Of a stretch of DNA of 42,648 nt, positions 23,507-31,662 are shown one piece after another (position 1 is the stretch's first letter; the number at the start of each line of letters is the position of its first letter). The notes beneath the pieces were generated by a model. That model saw nothing but the letters and a program-made list of their open reading frames with translations. It did not search any database and was not told the DNA's origin. Source of the stretch: JAWLHA01 sp041690535. Its GTDB lineage: Bacteria > Pseudomonadota > Gammaproteobacteria > Thiohalomonadales > Thiohalomonadaceae. Position numbers and translations under genes: made by a program. The stretch lies in the NCBI GenBank assembly GCA_041690535.1, contig JAWLHA010000040.1, forward strand, positions 1 to 42,648, written 5' to 3'.

Positions 23507-24540
23507 TGAGACACTTTGCCCTATTCACCACTCTTTGCTCGCTACTGTTGTTCGGTTGCGCCGGAGCGCCCCAAAAGCCCTCCCAGCCGGACTGGATCAC
23601 CGGTGAGAGTGCCACCTATCCCCAGGGGCGCTATCTGGTGGGGATTGGCCAGGCGGAACACCAGGCGGTGGCCAGGGAGCGGGCACGGGCGGATCTGGCC
23701 AGGAACTTCGAGGTGCGCGTCAGCGAACAGAGTGAGGACCTCACCGCGTACACTGCCCAGGGGGCGCCGGGGCAGGAGGAGCGCTCGCTGGAGTCGCGTC
23801 TCTCGCGCCAGACTACCCTCACCACCGATCAGGTGCTTCAGGGCTCGCGGGTGGCCGAGAGTTGGCGGGACCCGGCCAGCGGCGAGCACTACGCCCTCGC
23901 GGTCCTGGACCGGCTCCAGGCCGGCATGACCCTGCGCCAAAATATCGCCGAGCTGGATGCGGCCACCGTTGCCAGTGTCGAGCGGGCGAGGGGCAGTGCC
24001 AACCTGCTGGAGCAGATCCGCCATGCCAAGAAGGCCTACGAGATCCAGCGTGAGCGTACGGATCGGCAGCGTTACCTGCAGGTGGTCGACCCTGCGGGCG
24101 TGGGGGTGGCGCCGATCTACACCACGGCCCGTCTGCGCAGCGATTTGGAGGCCCTGCTCGGGCGCGTGCGCATCGCACCACAGGTGGAGCAGGCCAGTGC
24201 CGATCTCTCCCCCGCCGATCGGGCCCGTTTGGCCACTGTTCTGGCCGCGGGGCTGACCTCCGCCGGCTTCTACAATGGCAGCGCCGCGCAGTCGGACTAT
24301 ACCCTTGCCGCCCGGCTTCAACTCCACGCCATGGAGCGGGCCCAGTGGCACTGGCTCACGGGGGAGCTGGAGATCGTGTTGCACGACAAGGGCGGCAAGG
24401 TCCAGGGGGCCCACCGCTGGCCCATCAAGGTGGCGGCCCAGGAGGCGGCCGTTGCCCACCAGCGGGCCATGGAGGAGGCGGCGCGGGTGTTAAAGAGCGA
24501 GCTTCAGGAGGTTATCATTGGGTTCACCCAGCCGGAGTAG
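23503..24540 (+). CDS. LPP20-family lipoprotein, extended form
   Basis: A 345-residue lipoprotein with lipobox LLFGC (Cys19). QPDWITGESATYPQGRYLVGIGQAEHQAVARERARADLARNFEVRVSEQ is an LPP20 domain similar to that of the first gene in the operon, and VAESWRDPASGEHYALAVLDR its end. About 150 further residues follow (LRQNIAELDAATVASVE..., then a beta-rich part with SDYTLAARLQLHAMERAQWHWLTGELEIVL) that resemble a LpoB/CsgG-like fold. It is the last gene of the operon: its TAG is immediately followed by the family-2 repeat copy C. Confidence 0.8.
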   Translation: MMRHFALFTTLCSLLLFGCAGAPQKPSQPDWITGESATYPQGRYLVGIGQAEHQAVARERARADLARNFEVRVSEQSEDLTAYTAQGAPGQEERSLESRLSRQTTLTTDQVLQGSRVAESWRDPASGEHYALAVLDRLQAGMTLRQNIAELDAATVASVERARGSANLLEQIRHAKKAYEIQRERTDRQRYLQVVDPAGVGVAPIYTTARLRSDLEALLGRVRIAPQVEQASADLSPADRARLATVLAAGLTSAGFYNGSAAQSDYTLAARLQLHAMERAQWHWLTGELEIVLHDKGGKVQGAHRWPIKVAAQEAAVAHQRAMEEAARVLKSELQEVIIGFTQPE

Positions 24541-24763
24541 CTGGAGCACCGGCCAGACAGAGGGAGGGGCAGCCCGTCCCGGGCAGACAGCCCCTGAGGG
24601 ACCGGCCGTAGGGTGGATAAGCGCAGCGCATCCACCATTCACCGCGATCCGGTGGATGCGCTGCGCTTATCCACCTTGCGTACTGCGCCACGCCGCTGCA
24701 CCGCCAACTTTCATGCGGCCTTGCAGCTGATAGCTGCGTAGATTCAACTGTCCGGCGCTCTAG
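24541..24763 (+). mobile_element. MITE-like repeat family 2, copy C
   Basis: A 223-bp copy with ends CTGGAGCACCGGCCAG (24541-24556) and CTGTCCGGCGCTCTAG (24748-24763), imperfect complements of the family-2 terminal repeat. The core has arms GTAGGGTGGATAAGCGCAGC and GCTGCGCTTATCCACC. The sequence between core and ends differs from copies A and B, so only core and ends are conserved. It starts on the base after the stop codon of the LPP20 operon. Confidence 0.7.
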
Positions 24764-24858
24764 CCGCTGCAGGCCTAAACGCCTTGATGAGGGCCCGGTC
24801 GAAGTGATTGGGCCTTTTATCCCCTAAAGCAGAACAGAAGACACGCTGAATTTCCGAC

Positions 24859-27800
24859 GTGCTATCCCAACTTGACTCCCTCTCCATCTGCCTGGATGAG
24901 TGCATGCTGGCGGACCGCTCCGCTTTTCGCCGCCGTCTGGCCGGCCTGCGCCGCCGTGCGCGCGAGGGCAAGCCTGTCGATCGGGGCGTGGCCGCCCTCA
25001 GCGAGGCGGTGGAGGCCTCCCGGGCACGGCTGGAGCGGCGGCGCCTCGCCCGCCCCGATGCCACCTTTCCCGACGAATTGCCGGTCAGCGCCCGCCGGGG
25101 CGACATTGCCGAGGCCATCGAAGCCCATCAGGTGGTGGTCATCGCAGGGGAGACCGGCTCCGGCAAGACCACCCAAATCCCCAAGATCTGCCTGCAGCTG
25201 GGCCGCGGGGTGGCGGGGCTCATCGGCCACACCCAGCCGCGGCGCATCGCCGCCCGCAGCGTGGCCCGGCGCATCGCCGAGGAGCTTGGCTCTTCGCTGG
25301 GCGCCGCGGTGGGGTACAAGGTGCGCTTTACCGACCAGGTGGGGGCCGACAGCCATATCAAGCTGATGACCGACGGCATCCTCCTGGCCGAGATCCAGGG
25401 GGACCCGCTGCTGGAGCAGTACGACACCCTCATCATCGACGAGGCCCACGAGCGCAGCCTCAACATCGACTTCCTGCTGGGCTACCTCAAACAGCTGCTG
25501 CCGCGCCGGCCCGACCTCAAGGTGGTGATCACCTCCGCCACCATCAACACCGAGGGGATCGCCCGCTTCTTCGACGGCGCCCCGGTGCTGGAGGTCTCCG
25601 GCCGCACCTACCCGGTGGAGGTACGCTATCGGCCGCTCATTGCCGAGGATGAGGACGAGCGCGACCGTGACCTGCCCCAGGCCATCGTGGAGGCGGTGGA
25701 CGAGGTGGCCACCCTCGACCCCCTGGGCGATGTGCTGGTCTTCCTGCCCGGTGAGCGGGAGATCCGCGAGGCGGCCGAGGCGCTGCGCAAGCACACCATG
25801 CGCCATACCGAGGTGATCCCGCTCTTCTCGCGCCTCTCCACCGCCGAGCAGGACCGGGTGTTCCAACCCCACCGCGGGCGGCGCATCGTGCTCGCCACCA
25901 ACGTGGCGGAGACCTCCCTCACCGTCCCCGGCATCCGGTTCGTCATCGATTCCGGTCTGGCCCGCATCAGCCGCTACAGCCACCGCACCAAGGTGCAGCG
26001 CCTGCCCATCGAGCCCATCTCCCAGGCCTCGGCCAACCAGCGGGCGGGGCGCTGCGGACGGGTGAGCGCCGGCACCTGCATTCGCCTCTATGGCAAAGAG
26101 GACTACCAGCAGCGGCCGCTCTACACCGACCCCGAGGTGCGCCGCACCAATCTTGCCAGCGTCATCCTGCAGATGGCGAATCTGGGGCTGGGGGATGTGG
26201 AGCGCTTCCCCTTCATGGACCCGCCCGACCGGCGCTATGTGAACGATGGCTACCGGCTCCTGCAGGAGCTGCAGGCGGTGGACAACTCGAGGCATCTTAC
26301 CGACATCGGCCGCAAACTGGTGCGCCTGCCGGTGGACCCCCGCATCGGGCGCATGCTGCTGGCGGCCGACCGCGAGGGGAGCCTGGAGGAGGTGCTGGTG
26401 ATCGCCTCCGCCCTCTCCATCCAGGACCCCCGCCTGCGGCCCATGGATGCCCAGCAGAAGGCCGATCAGGCCCACAAAGAGTTCACCGATCCCCAGTCGG
26501 ACTTCGTCGCCTATCTGAACCTCTGGAGCTTCTACCGCGAGCAGGCACGCCACCTCTCCCAGAGCAAGCTGCGCGCCCTCTGTCACGATCGCTTCCTCTC
26601 CTACGTGCGGTTGCGGGAGTGGCACGACATCCACGGCCAGCTGAAGGCCCTGGCCAGTGAGCTGGGGCTGCGCCCGGCCAGCGAGCCGGCCGAGGCGGAG
26701 GCCATCCACCGCGCCCTGCTCACCGGCCTGTTGGGGCATGTGGCCCTGAAGGAGGAGGAGCGCAGCTATCTGGGGGCCCGTGGCCTCAAATTGTCGCTGT
26801 TTCCGGGCTCGTCCCTCTCTGCCAAGCCCCCCAAGTGGATCGTGGCAGCCGAACTGGTGGAGACCTCGCGCCTCTTCGCCCGCACCGCCGCGGCCATCCG
26901 CCCCGAGTGGCTGGAGCCCCTGGCGGGCCACCTGGTCAAGCGCAACTACTTCGAACCCCACTGGGAGAAGCGGCCCGCCCAGGTGGCGGCCTTCGAGCAG
27001 GTGACCCTCTATGGGCTGCCTCTCGTGGCCCGCCGGCGGGTCAACTACGGCTCCATCGACCCGACGGTCTCGCGGGAGATCTTCATCCGCGCGGCCCTGG
27101 TGGAGGGGGAGTACCGCACCGACGCCCCGTTCTTCGCCCACAACCGGGCCCTGCTGGAGGAGGTGGAGACCCTGGAGGCGAAGGCGCGCCGGCGCGACCT
27201 GATGGTGGACGAGCAGGTGCTGTTCGACTTCTACGCCGAACGCATCCCCGAGGGGATCTACAGCGGCAAGGGCTTCGAGCGCTGGCGCCGGGAGGCCGAG
27301 CGGGAGGACCCACGGCTGCTGTTTCTCTCCCGCGAGGCGCTGCTGCCCGAGGCGGCGGAGGCCGGTGTGGGGCAGTTTCCGGACAGCCTGGAGGTGGGCG
27401 GGATCGGTTTTCCGCTGGAGTATCGCTTCGAGCCCGGCCAGCTGGCCGACGGGGTGACGCTGGTGGTGCCCCTGGTGGCCCTCAACCACCTGCGTGCCGA
27501 GTCCCTGGAGTGGCTCGTGCCGGGGCTGCTCAAGGAGAAGCTCATCGCCCTCATCAAGAGCCTGCCCAAGGGGTTGCGGCGCAACTTCGTTCCGGCGGTG
27601 AACTTTGCCGAGGCCGCCCTCGGCCGGCTTGACAAGGGTCAGGGGGGCCTCATCGAGGTGTTTTCACGGCAGCTGCTGCGCATGACCGGCGTCGAGGTGC
27701 CCCCGGAGGCCTGGCAGGTTGAGACCCTGCCGCCCCATTTGGTAATGAACCTGCGGGTGGTGGACGGGCAGGGCAAGCCCCTGGCCGAGGGACGCGATCT

Positions 27801-28731
27801 GGCCGCGCTCCAGGAGGGGCTGTCGGGCAAGGTGCGCCGCAGCCTTGCCGAGGCCCCTGCGGAGGAGCCGGGGCTGGAGCGGGAGGGGCTCACGGGGTGG
27901 GACTTCGACACCCTCCCCGAAGAGGTGGAGGTCAAGCGCCACGGTCTGGTGCTGCGGGGCTATCCGGCGCTGGTGGACCGGCGGGAGAGCGTTACCCTGA
28001 AGCTGTTCGAATCCCCCGAGGCCGCCTCCGAGGTGATGCGGGCCGGGGTGCGGCGGCTGTTCATGCTCGAGGCGGCGGACAAGATCAAGTACCTGCGTAA
28101 GAACCTCCCAGGGCTCCAGGCCATGTGCCTGCACTATGTGGCCGTGGGCCGCTGCGAGGAGCTCAAGGAGGACCTGCTGACGGCGGTGGCCGACGCCGCC
28201 TTCCTCGGCGAGGCGCCCCTGCCGCGCACCCGCGAGGCGTTCGAGGCGGCCCTTGAGCAGGGGCGGGAGCGTCTGGTGGCGCTGGCTCAGCCCCTCGCGG
28301 AGGCTGTGGCCGAGACCCTGGCCGAATACCACCGCATTTCGAAAATCCTCAAGGGCAGCATCGCCCCCCAGTGGCTCCCCGCCCTGGCCGACGTGCGGGA
28401 CCAGCTGGACCACCTCATCTACCCCGGATTTGTCGCCGCCACGCCCTACCCCTGGCTGCTGGAACTGCCCCGCTACCTCAAGGCCGTCGAGGTGCGGCTG
28501 CAGAAGCTCGGCGGCGCCCCGGAGCGGGATCGGCTGCAGCGCATCGCCCTCGAACCCCTGTGGAAGGCCTACTGGGCCCGGGCCGGGGGCGGCGGACGCC
28601 TCGCCCCCGAGCAGGCGCGCTTCCGCTGGCTGCTCGAGGAGTTGCGGGTCTCCCTCTTCGCCCAAGGGTTGAAGACCGCGGAGAAGGTTTCGGTGCCGCG
28701 CCTGGACAAGCTGTGGAAGGAGATCAGGTAG
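24859..28731 (+). CDS. hrpA: ATP-dependent RNA helicase HrpA
   Basis: A 1290-residue DEAH-box helicase, near the E. coli length of about 1300. GETGSGKTTQIPKI (97-110) is motif I, IIDEAHERSLN (192-202) motif II, VITSATINTEG motif III, and QRAGRCGRVSAGTCIRLY motif VI; the helicase-associated and OB-fold domains follow, then the long C-terminal DUF3418 region typical of HrpA. HrpA has been linked to rescue of stalled ribosomes and fimbrial mRNA processing (family knowledge). The GTG start at 24859 matches the homologous N-terminus (LSQLDSL..MLADRSAFRRRL); an ATG at 24904 is an alternative. No strong ribosome binding site is visible for either. Confidence 0.93.
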   Translation: MLSQLDSLSICLDECMLADRSAFRRRLAGLRRRAREGKPVDRGVAALSEAVEASRARLERRRLARPDATFPDELPVSARRGDIAEAIEAHQVVVIAGETGSGKTTQIPKICLQLGRGVAGLIGHTQPRRIAARSVARRIAEELGSSLGAAVGYKVRFTDQVGADSHIKLMTDGILLAEIQGDPLLEQYDTLIIDEAHERSLNIDFLLGYLKQLLPRRPDLKVVITSATINTEGIARFFDGAPVLEVSGRTYPVEVRYRPLIAEDEDERDRDLPQAIVEAVDEVATLDPLGDVLVFLPGEREIREAAEALRKHTMRHTEVIPLFSRLSTAEQDRVFQPHRGRRIVLATNVAETSLTVPGIRFVIDSGLARISRYSHRTKVQRLPIEPISQASANQRAGRCGRVSAGTCIRLYGKEDYQQRPLYTDPEVRRTNLASVILQMANLGLGDVERFPFMDPPDRRYVNDGYRLLQELQAVDNSRHLTDIGRKLVRLPVDPRIGRMLLAADREGSLEEVLVIASALSIQDPRLRPMDAQQKADQAHKEFTDPQSDFVAYLNLWSFYREQARHLSQSKLRALCHDRFLSYVRLREWHDIHGQLKALASELGLRPASEPAEAEAIHRALLTGLLGHVALKEEERSYLGARGLKLSLFPGSSLSAKPPKWIVAAELVETSRLFARTAAAIRPEWLEPLAGHLVKRNYFEPHWEKRPAQVAAFEQVTLYGLPLVARRRVNYGSIDPTVSREIFIRAALVEGEYRTDAPFFAHNRALLEEVETLEAKARRRDLMVDEQVLFDFYAERIPEGIYSGKGFERWRREAEREDPRLLFLSREALLPEAAEAGVGQFPDSLEVGGIGFPLEYRFEPGQLADGVTLVVPLVALNHLRAESLEWLVPGLLKEKLIALIKSLPKGLRRNFVPAVNFAEAALGRLDKGQGGLIEVFSRQLLRMTGVEVPPEAWQVETLPPHLVMNLRVVDGQGKPLAEGRDLAALQEGLSGKVRRSLAEAPAEEPGLEREGLTGWDFDTLPEEVEVKRHGLVLRGYPALVDRRESVTLKLFESPEAASEVMRAGVRRLFMLEAADKIKYLRKNLPGLQAMCLHYVAVGRCEELKEDLLTAVADAAFLGEAPLPRTREAFEAALEQGRERLVALAQPLAEAVAETLAEYHRISKILKGSIAPQWLPALADVRDQLDHLIYPGFVAATPYPWLLELPRYLKAVEVRLQKLGGAPERDRLQRIALEPLWKAYWARAGGGGRLAPEQARFRWLLEELRVSLFAQGLKTAEKVSVPRLDKLWKEIR

Positions 28732-28814
28732 CGAGGTGCCGATGCGGGCGACAGGGTCGCCCTTCATTGCCCTTCAACCATACTTGAGGTTGAGAGGGCG
28801 ACGGAGGAGCCGAC

Positions 28815-29537
28815 ATGCCCGAGCGCAGAGAGTTGTTGGAGGCCGTGGGGGCTGCCCTGGAGCGGGCCGGGATCGAGGTGGCCCGTTACGGGCTGCGTTT
28901 TCGCTTCGATGCAGAGGCCCTCATCATGGAGGGGGAGGTGCCCACCATTGTGGACAAGCGATCGCTGGTCCGTGTTGTTCGCGGGGTGCCCGGGGCCCAT
29001 GAGGTGGTCGACAAGGTGCGCATCAAACCGACGGAATTGAGGGATGACCCGGCCATCAGCCGTGGGTTTGCCCGCGCGATTCTCGCCGAGCCCGATTTCG
29101 CAGACTGCAATGTCATCCTCTGGCAGCGCGGCTGCAGCGAAACCGTCCGCTACCTGGCCGATACCAACGCGTGTGATCTCCATGCCAAGGTGGAGCATGG
29201 GGTCGTGACCCTCAGTGGCGAGGTGCTGAACCTGCGCCAGAAGCGTCTGGCGGGGACGCTCGCCTGGTGGACCCCGGGAACCCGCAACGTCATCAACCAC
29301 CTCACTGTGGCCTACGGCGAGGAGGATACCGACCAGGCGCTCACCGAGGCCGTGCGCCTCATCCTGGAGAAAGACCCGCAGGTGGAGACGGGTCACATCC
29401 GCATCTCCGCGCACGACCATGTCGTTACTCTGGAGGGGGATGTGGAGCGAACCGAGCAGAGGGCGGTGGCCGAATGCGATACCTGGTTCGTGGCCGGCGT
29501 GGACGAGGTGCACAACCATCTGGCCGTGCGTTCCTGA
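28815..29537 (+). CDS. BON-domain protein with three repeats
   Basis: A 240-residue protein without signal peptide that I read as three consecutive BON-type (OsmY-like) modules: about 4-68 (ALERAGIEVARYGLRFRFDA..GEVPTIVDKRSLVRVVRGVPGAHEVVDKVRI), 80-165 (ALERAIL-type helix, then VEHGVVTLSGEVLNLRQKRLAGTLAWWTPGTRNVINHL) and 174-238 (ISAHDHVVTLEGDVERTEQRAVAECDTWFVAGVDEVHNHL). BON domains bind membranes or ligands. Absence of an export signal makes a cytoplasmic place likely, unusual for the OsmY type. It precedes the encapsulin operon by 213 bp on the same strand. Confidence 0.8.
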   Translation: MPERRELLEAVGAALERAGIEVARYGLRFRFDAEALIMEGEVPTIVDKRSLVRVVRGVPGAHEVVDKVRIKPTELRDDPAISRGFARAILAEPDFADCNVILWQRGCSETVRYLADTNACDLHAKVEHGVVTLSGEVLNLRQKRLAGTLAWWTPGTRNVINHLTVAYGEEDTDQALTEAVRLILEKDPQVETGHIRISAHDHVVTLEGDVERTEQRAVAECDTWFVAGVDEVHNHLAVRS

Positions 29538-29750
29538 AGGCCGGCGGTCACTGCCGCCCGAAACGGCAGGAGGCGAAACGGGTTAAGCACAGCCCGGTTG
29601 TTCCCTGCCCGCAGAGGGCGGGACTCCCGCGCGTCAGTCGGGCTGGAGCCTATGCGAGACTCCGGATTCAGGGTCCGCGGTGTTCCTTGCCCCTACTGCT
29701 AAGCTTACACCGGCGGGCGGAGAGCGGAGTTGCGCCGAACGGGAGGAGAC

Positions 29751-30140
29751 ATGGGAGAACATGCGGGTTTCCATGAGCCGATCGACCGGCTCACCAGCAA
29801 GACCATGGACATGCACCGGGCCCTTGTCTCGCTCCAGGAGGAACTCGAGGCCATCGACTGGTACCGCCAGCGGGTGGACGCGTGCGAGGACGAACAGCTG
29901 CGCGCGGTGCTTCAGCACAACCTCGAGGAGGAGGTGGAACACGCGGCCATGGTGCTGGAGTGGCTCCGTCGCCAGGACGAGGTCTTCGATCGAGTCCTGC
30001 GGACCTACCTCTTCCAGGAGGCCGACATCCTCGAGGTCGAAGCGCGCGCGGAGTCGGGCGAGGCGCCCGAAGGTGAGCGCGCGCCGCCCACGTCGCGTCC
30101 GCCCCGACTCACGATCGGACGTTTGAAGGGAGGTCGCTGA
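29751..30140 (+). CDS. Encapsulated ferritin-like protein (EncFtn), encapsulin cargo
   Basis: A 129-residue ferritin-like protein made to be packaged in an encapsulin shell, where it oxidises Fe(II) for storage as mineral. The half-ferritin motif is intact: Glu31 in LQEELEAIDWYRQRV, Tyr38, then HNLEEEVEHAAMVLEWLRR with Glu61 and His64, aligning with the ferroxidase residues described for EncFtn of Rhodospirillum. YLFQEADIL follows. After a Ser/Pro/Glu linker the C-terminus LTIGRLKGGR matches the encapsulin cargo-loading peptide type (LTxGxLxG). The ATG at 29751 has GGGAGGAG upstream. Its TGA overlaps the shell-gene ATG by 1 bp. Confidence 0.93.
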   Translation: MGEHAGFHEPIDRLTSKTMDMHRALVSLQEELEAIDWYRQRVDACEDEQLRAVLQHNLEEEVEHAAMVLEWLRRQDEVFDRVLRTYLFQEADILEVEARAESGEAPEGERAPPTSRPPRLTIGRLKGGR

Positions 30141-30937
30141 TGGATTATCTCAACCGTGTCGCCGCCCCTTTCCCCGACGATCTCTGGGACGACATCGACA
30201 CCCAGGCGGTGGAGGCGGCCCGTGTGTTGCTGACAGCGCGCCGCTTCATGGAGGTGGAAGGTCCCTATGGCGCAGGGCTCACCTCGGTGGAACTGGGCGA
30301 GGACAACTGGTGCCCCGAAGGGGACGACGAGACGGCGCAGGCGGTGATCGGTCGGGCCGTGTCGGTGCCCATGCTGCGCAAGGCCTTCACCCTGAGCATC
30401 CGGCGCCTGGAGGCTCACCATCGAATGGGCCAGCCGCTCAACTTCAACCCGGTGCAGAACGCCGCCGAGGCGGTGGCGCGCCGTGAGGAGGCTTTTGTCT
30501 ACTACGGCCATCCCCAAGCCGGACTCCAGGGGTTATTGACTGCCGAAGGGCGCCAGCAGTCGGGGCTCGGCGAATGGTCGGAGATGGATCGTGCGCTGCA
30601 GGATGTGCTCGGCGCCGTGGACAAGCTCGACAAGAGCGGCTATGCCGGTCCTTACGCGCTGGCGCTCGCCCCGCCCCTCTATAACACCCTCTTTCGCCGC
30701 TACGAGGGCAGCGACGTGCTCCAGCTCGAGCACCTCGGACGTCTTTGCCAGCTGGGTGTCTACAAGGCGCCCATCGAGGGCGGGGCGGTCATCGACGGGC
30801 GGGTGGGGCGAATCATCGTGGGTCAGGACCTGGCGACCGGCTATTCCCACCAGGATGGGGTGCACTACCACCTCTATGTGAGTGAGAGTGTGGTGCCGGT
30901 GCTGGACGAGCCGGCGGCGGTTTGTGTTTTGGGGTGA
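30140..30937 (+). CDS. Encapsulin shell protein (family 1)
   Basis: A 265-residue HK97-fold shell protein of family 1 encapsulins, the self-assembling protein nanocompartment. YLNRVAAPFPDDLWDDIDTQAVEAARVLLTARRFMEVEGPYG is the family N-terminus, whose first helix binds the cargo peptide. VPMLRKAFTLSIRRLEAHHRMGQPLNF, AARREEAFVYYG-like RREEAFVYYGHPQAGLQGLL and GYAGPYALALAPPLYNTLFRRYEGSDVLQLEHLGRL are all typical, as is GVHYHLYVSESVVPVL. Start overlaps the EncFtn stop (TGATG) and GGGAGG precedes it. The pair is an iron-storage nanocompartment. Confidence 0.95.
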   Translation: MDYLNRVAAPFPDDLWDDIDTQAVEAARVLLTARRFMEVEGPYGAGLTSVELGEDNWCPEGDDETAQAVIGRAVSVPMLRKAFTLSIRRLEAHHRMGQPLNFNPVQNAAEAVARREEAFVYYGHPQAGLQGLLTAEGRQQSGLGEWSEMDRALQDVLGAVDKLDKSGYAGPYALALAPPLYNTLFRRYEGSDVLQLEHLGRLCQLGVYKAPIEGGAVIDGRVGRIIVGQDLATGYSHQDGVHYHLYVSESVVPVLDEPAAVCVLG

Positions 30938-31067
30938 GAAAACAGATACGAGATACGAGGGGCGAGATACGAGGGGATGGGTCGCTGCGCGACGGCTGAT
31001 TTGAACGGAACAACTGCGCGAAGCGTCTCCAGCCCTCGTACCTCGTGCTTCGTCTCCCGCCGCTGCT
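30938..31067. repeat. GAGATACGAG-type degenerate repeat between convergent genes
   Basis: Contains CAGATACGAGATACGAGGGG and GCGAGATACGAGGGG in tandem (30945-30977) and, inverted, CCTCGTACCTCGTG (about 31034-31048), so the spacer can fold into a long imperfect hairpin. It sits between the encapsulin gene and the convergent HMA-like gene and may act as a terminator. Confidence 0.55.
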
Positions 31068-31307
31068 TCAAAGGCCGATAAGTTCCGCGTGCACCCCCTG
31101 GCTGGTGACCCGATCCAGGATCTGATGGGTGTTCACCTCGGTGGGATTGAAGTCCACCACCAGCAGGTGCGCCTTGTGCTCGGCGCAACGAACGTGGATC
31201 ACGCCATTGAGTTCCTCGATCTTGTGGCACACCGTGGACATGCGTTCGGAGTCGAGCTCTTCGTCGATATGCACGGTCACATCGGCCTTCATGGATTTCT
31301 GCCCCAT
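31068..31307 (-). CDS. HMA-like small protein lacking the metal motif
   Basis: A 79-residue protein. MKADVTVHIDEELDSERMSTVCHKIEELNGVIHVRCAEHKAHLLVVDFNPTEVNTHQILDRV fits the beta-alpha-beta-beta-alpha-beta fold of heavy-metal-associated domains. The usual CxxC in the first loop is absent (the loop reads DEELDSERM), so copper binding is unlikely; two cysteines occur elsewhere. GGAGGATCC lies upstream of the ATG. The role is unknown. It is convergent with the encapsulin operon and not obviously part of it. Confidence 0.7.
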   Translation of the reverse strand: MGQKSMKADVTVHIDEELDSERMSTVCHKIEELNGVIHVRCAEHKAHLLVVDFNPTEVNTHQILDRVTSQGVHAELIGL

Positions 31308-31662
31308 GGGATCCTCCTTGGCGCACAGTCCGTAACACTACCCTTCCACCAGCAAGGTTAGCAGAGCTCGAAGGGCTCGCCATGGGCGGTATTCAGCCCG
31401 AGCACATCAGTTCGAAAGCAAATAGATCCGCGGCGCCAAATACATAGCGTTTATTGGTTTGTTAGTGTTCGGCCGTCGTCAATGTGGGTGGATGCGCTGT
31501 GCCCTCGCGTGGATTCTATCCGGGTACAAGCGGCAGTGTTTCCCGGTTGCGCTCCCCAAACGGCGTGTTCCACCACGCTACCGTCGTCATCGTGCCGGTA
31601 ACCGTGTCAAATCCGCAGCTTCATCTATACTCGTAAGAGCCTTCGAATATTGCAGGATGGTC
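31308..31662. other. Intergenic region
   Basis: About 355 bp without a supported gene, less GC-rich around 31410-31480. TATACT at 31626-31631 could be a -10 box for the downstream SirB1-like gene; no convincing -35 accompanies it. GGGTGGATGCGCTG near 31488 is a fragment resembling the family-2 core. Confidence 0.4.

Noticed and set aside
24862..27489. 875-residue open frame antisense to hrpA
   Set aside because: Same GC-driven shadow effect. HrpA motifs on the sense strand are decisive.
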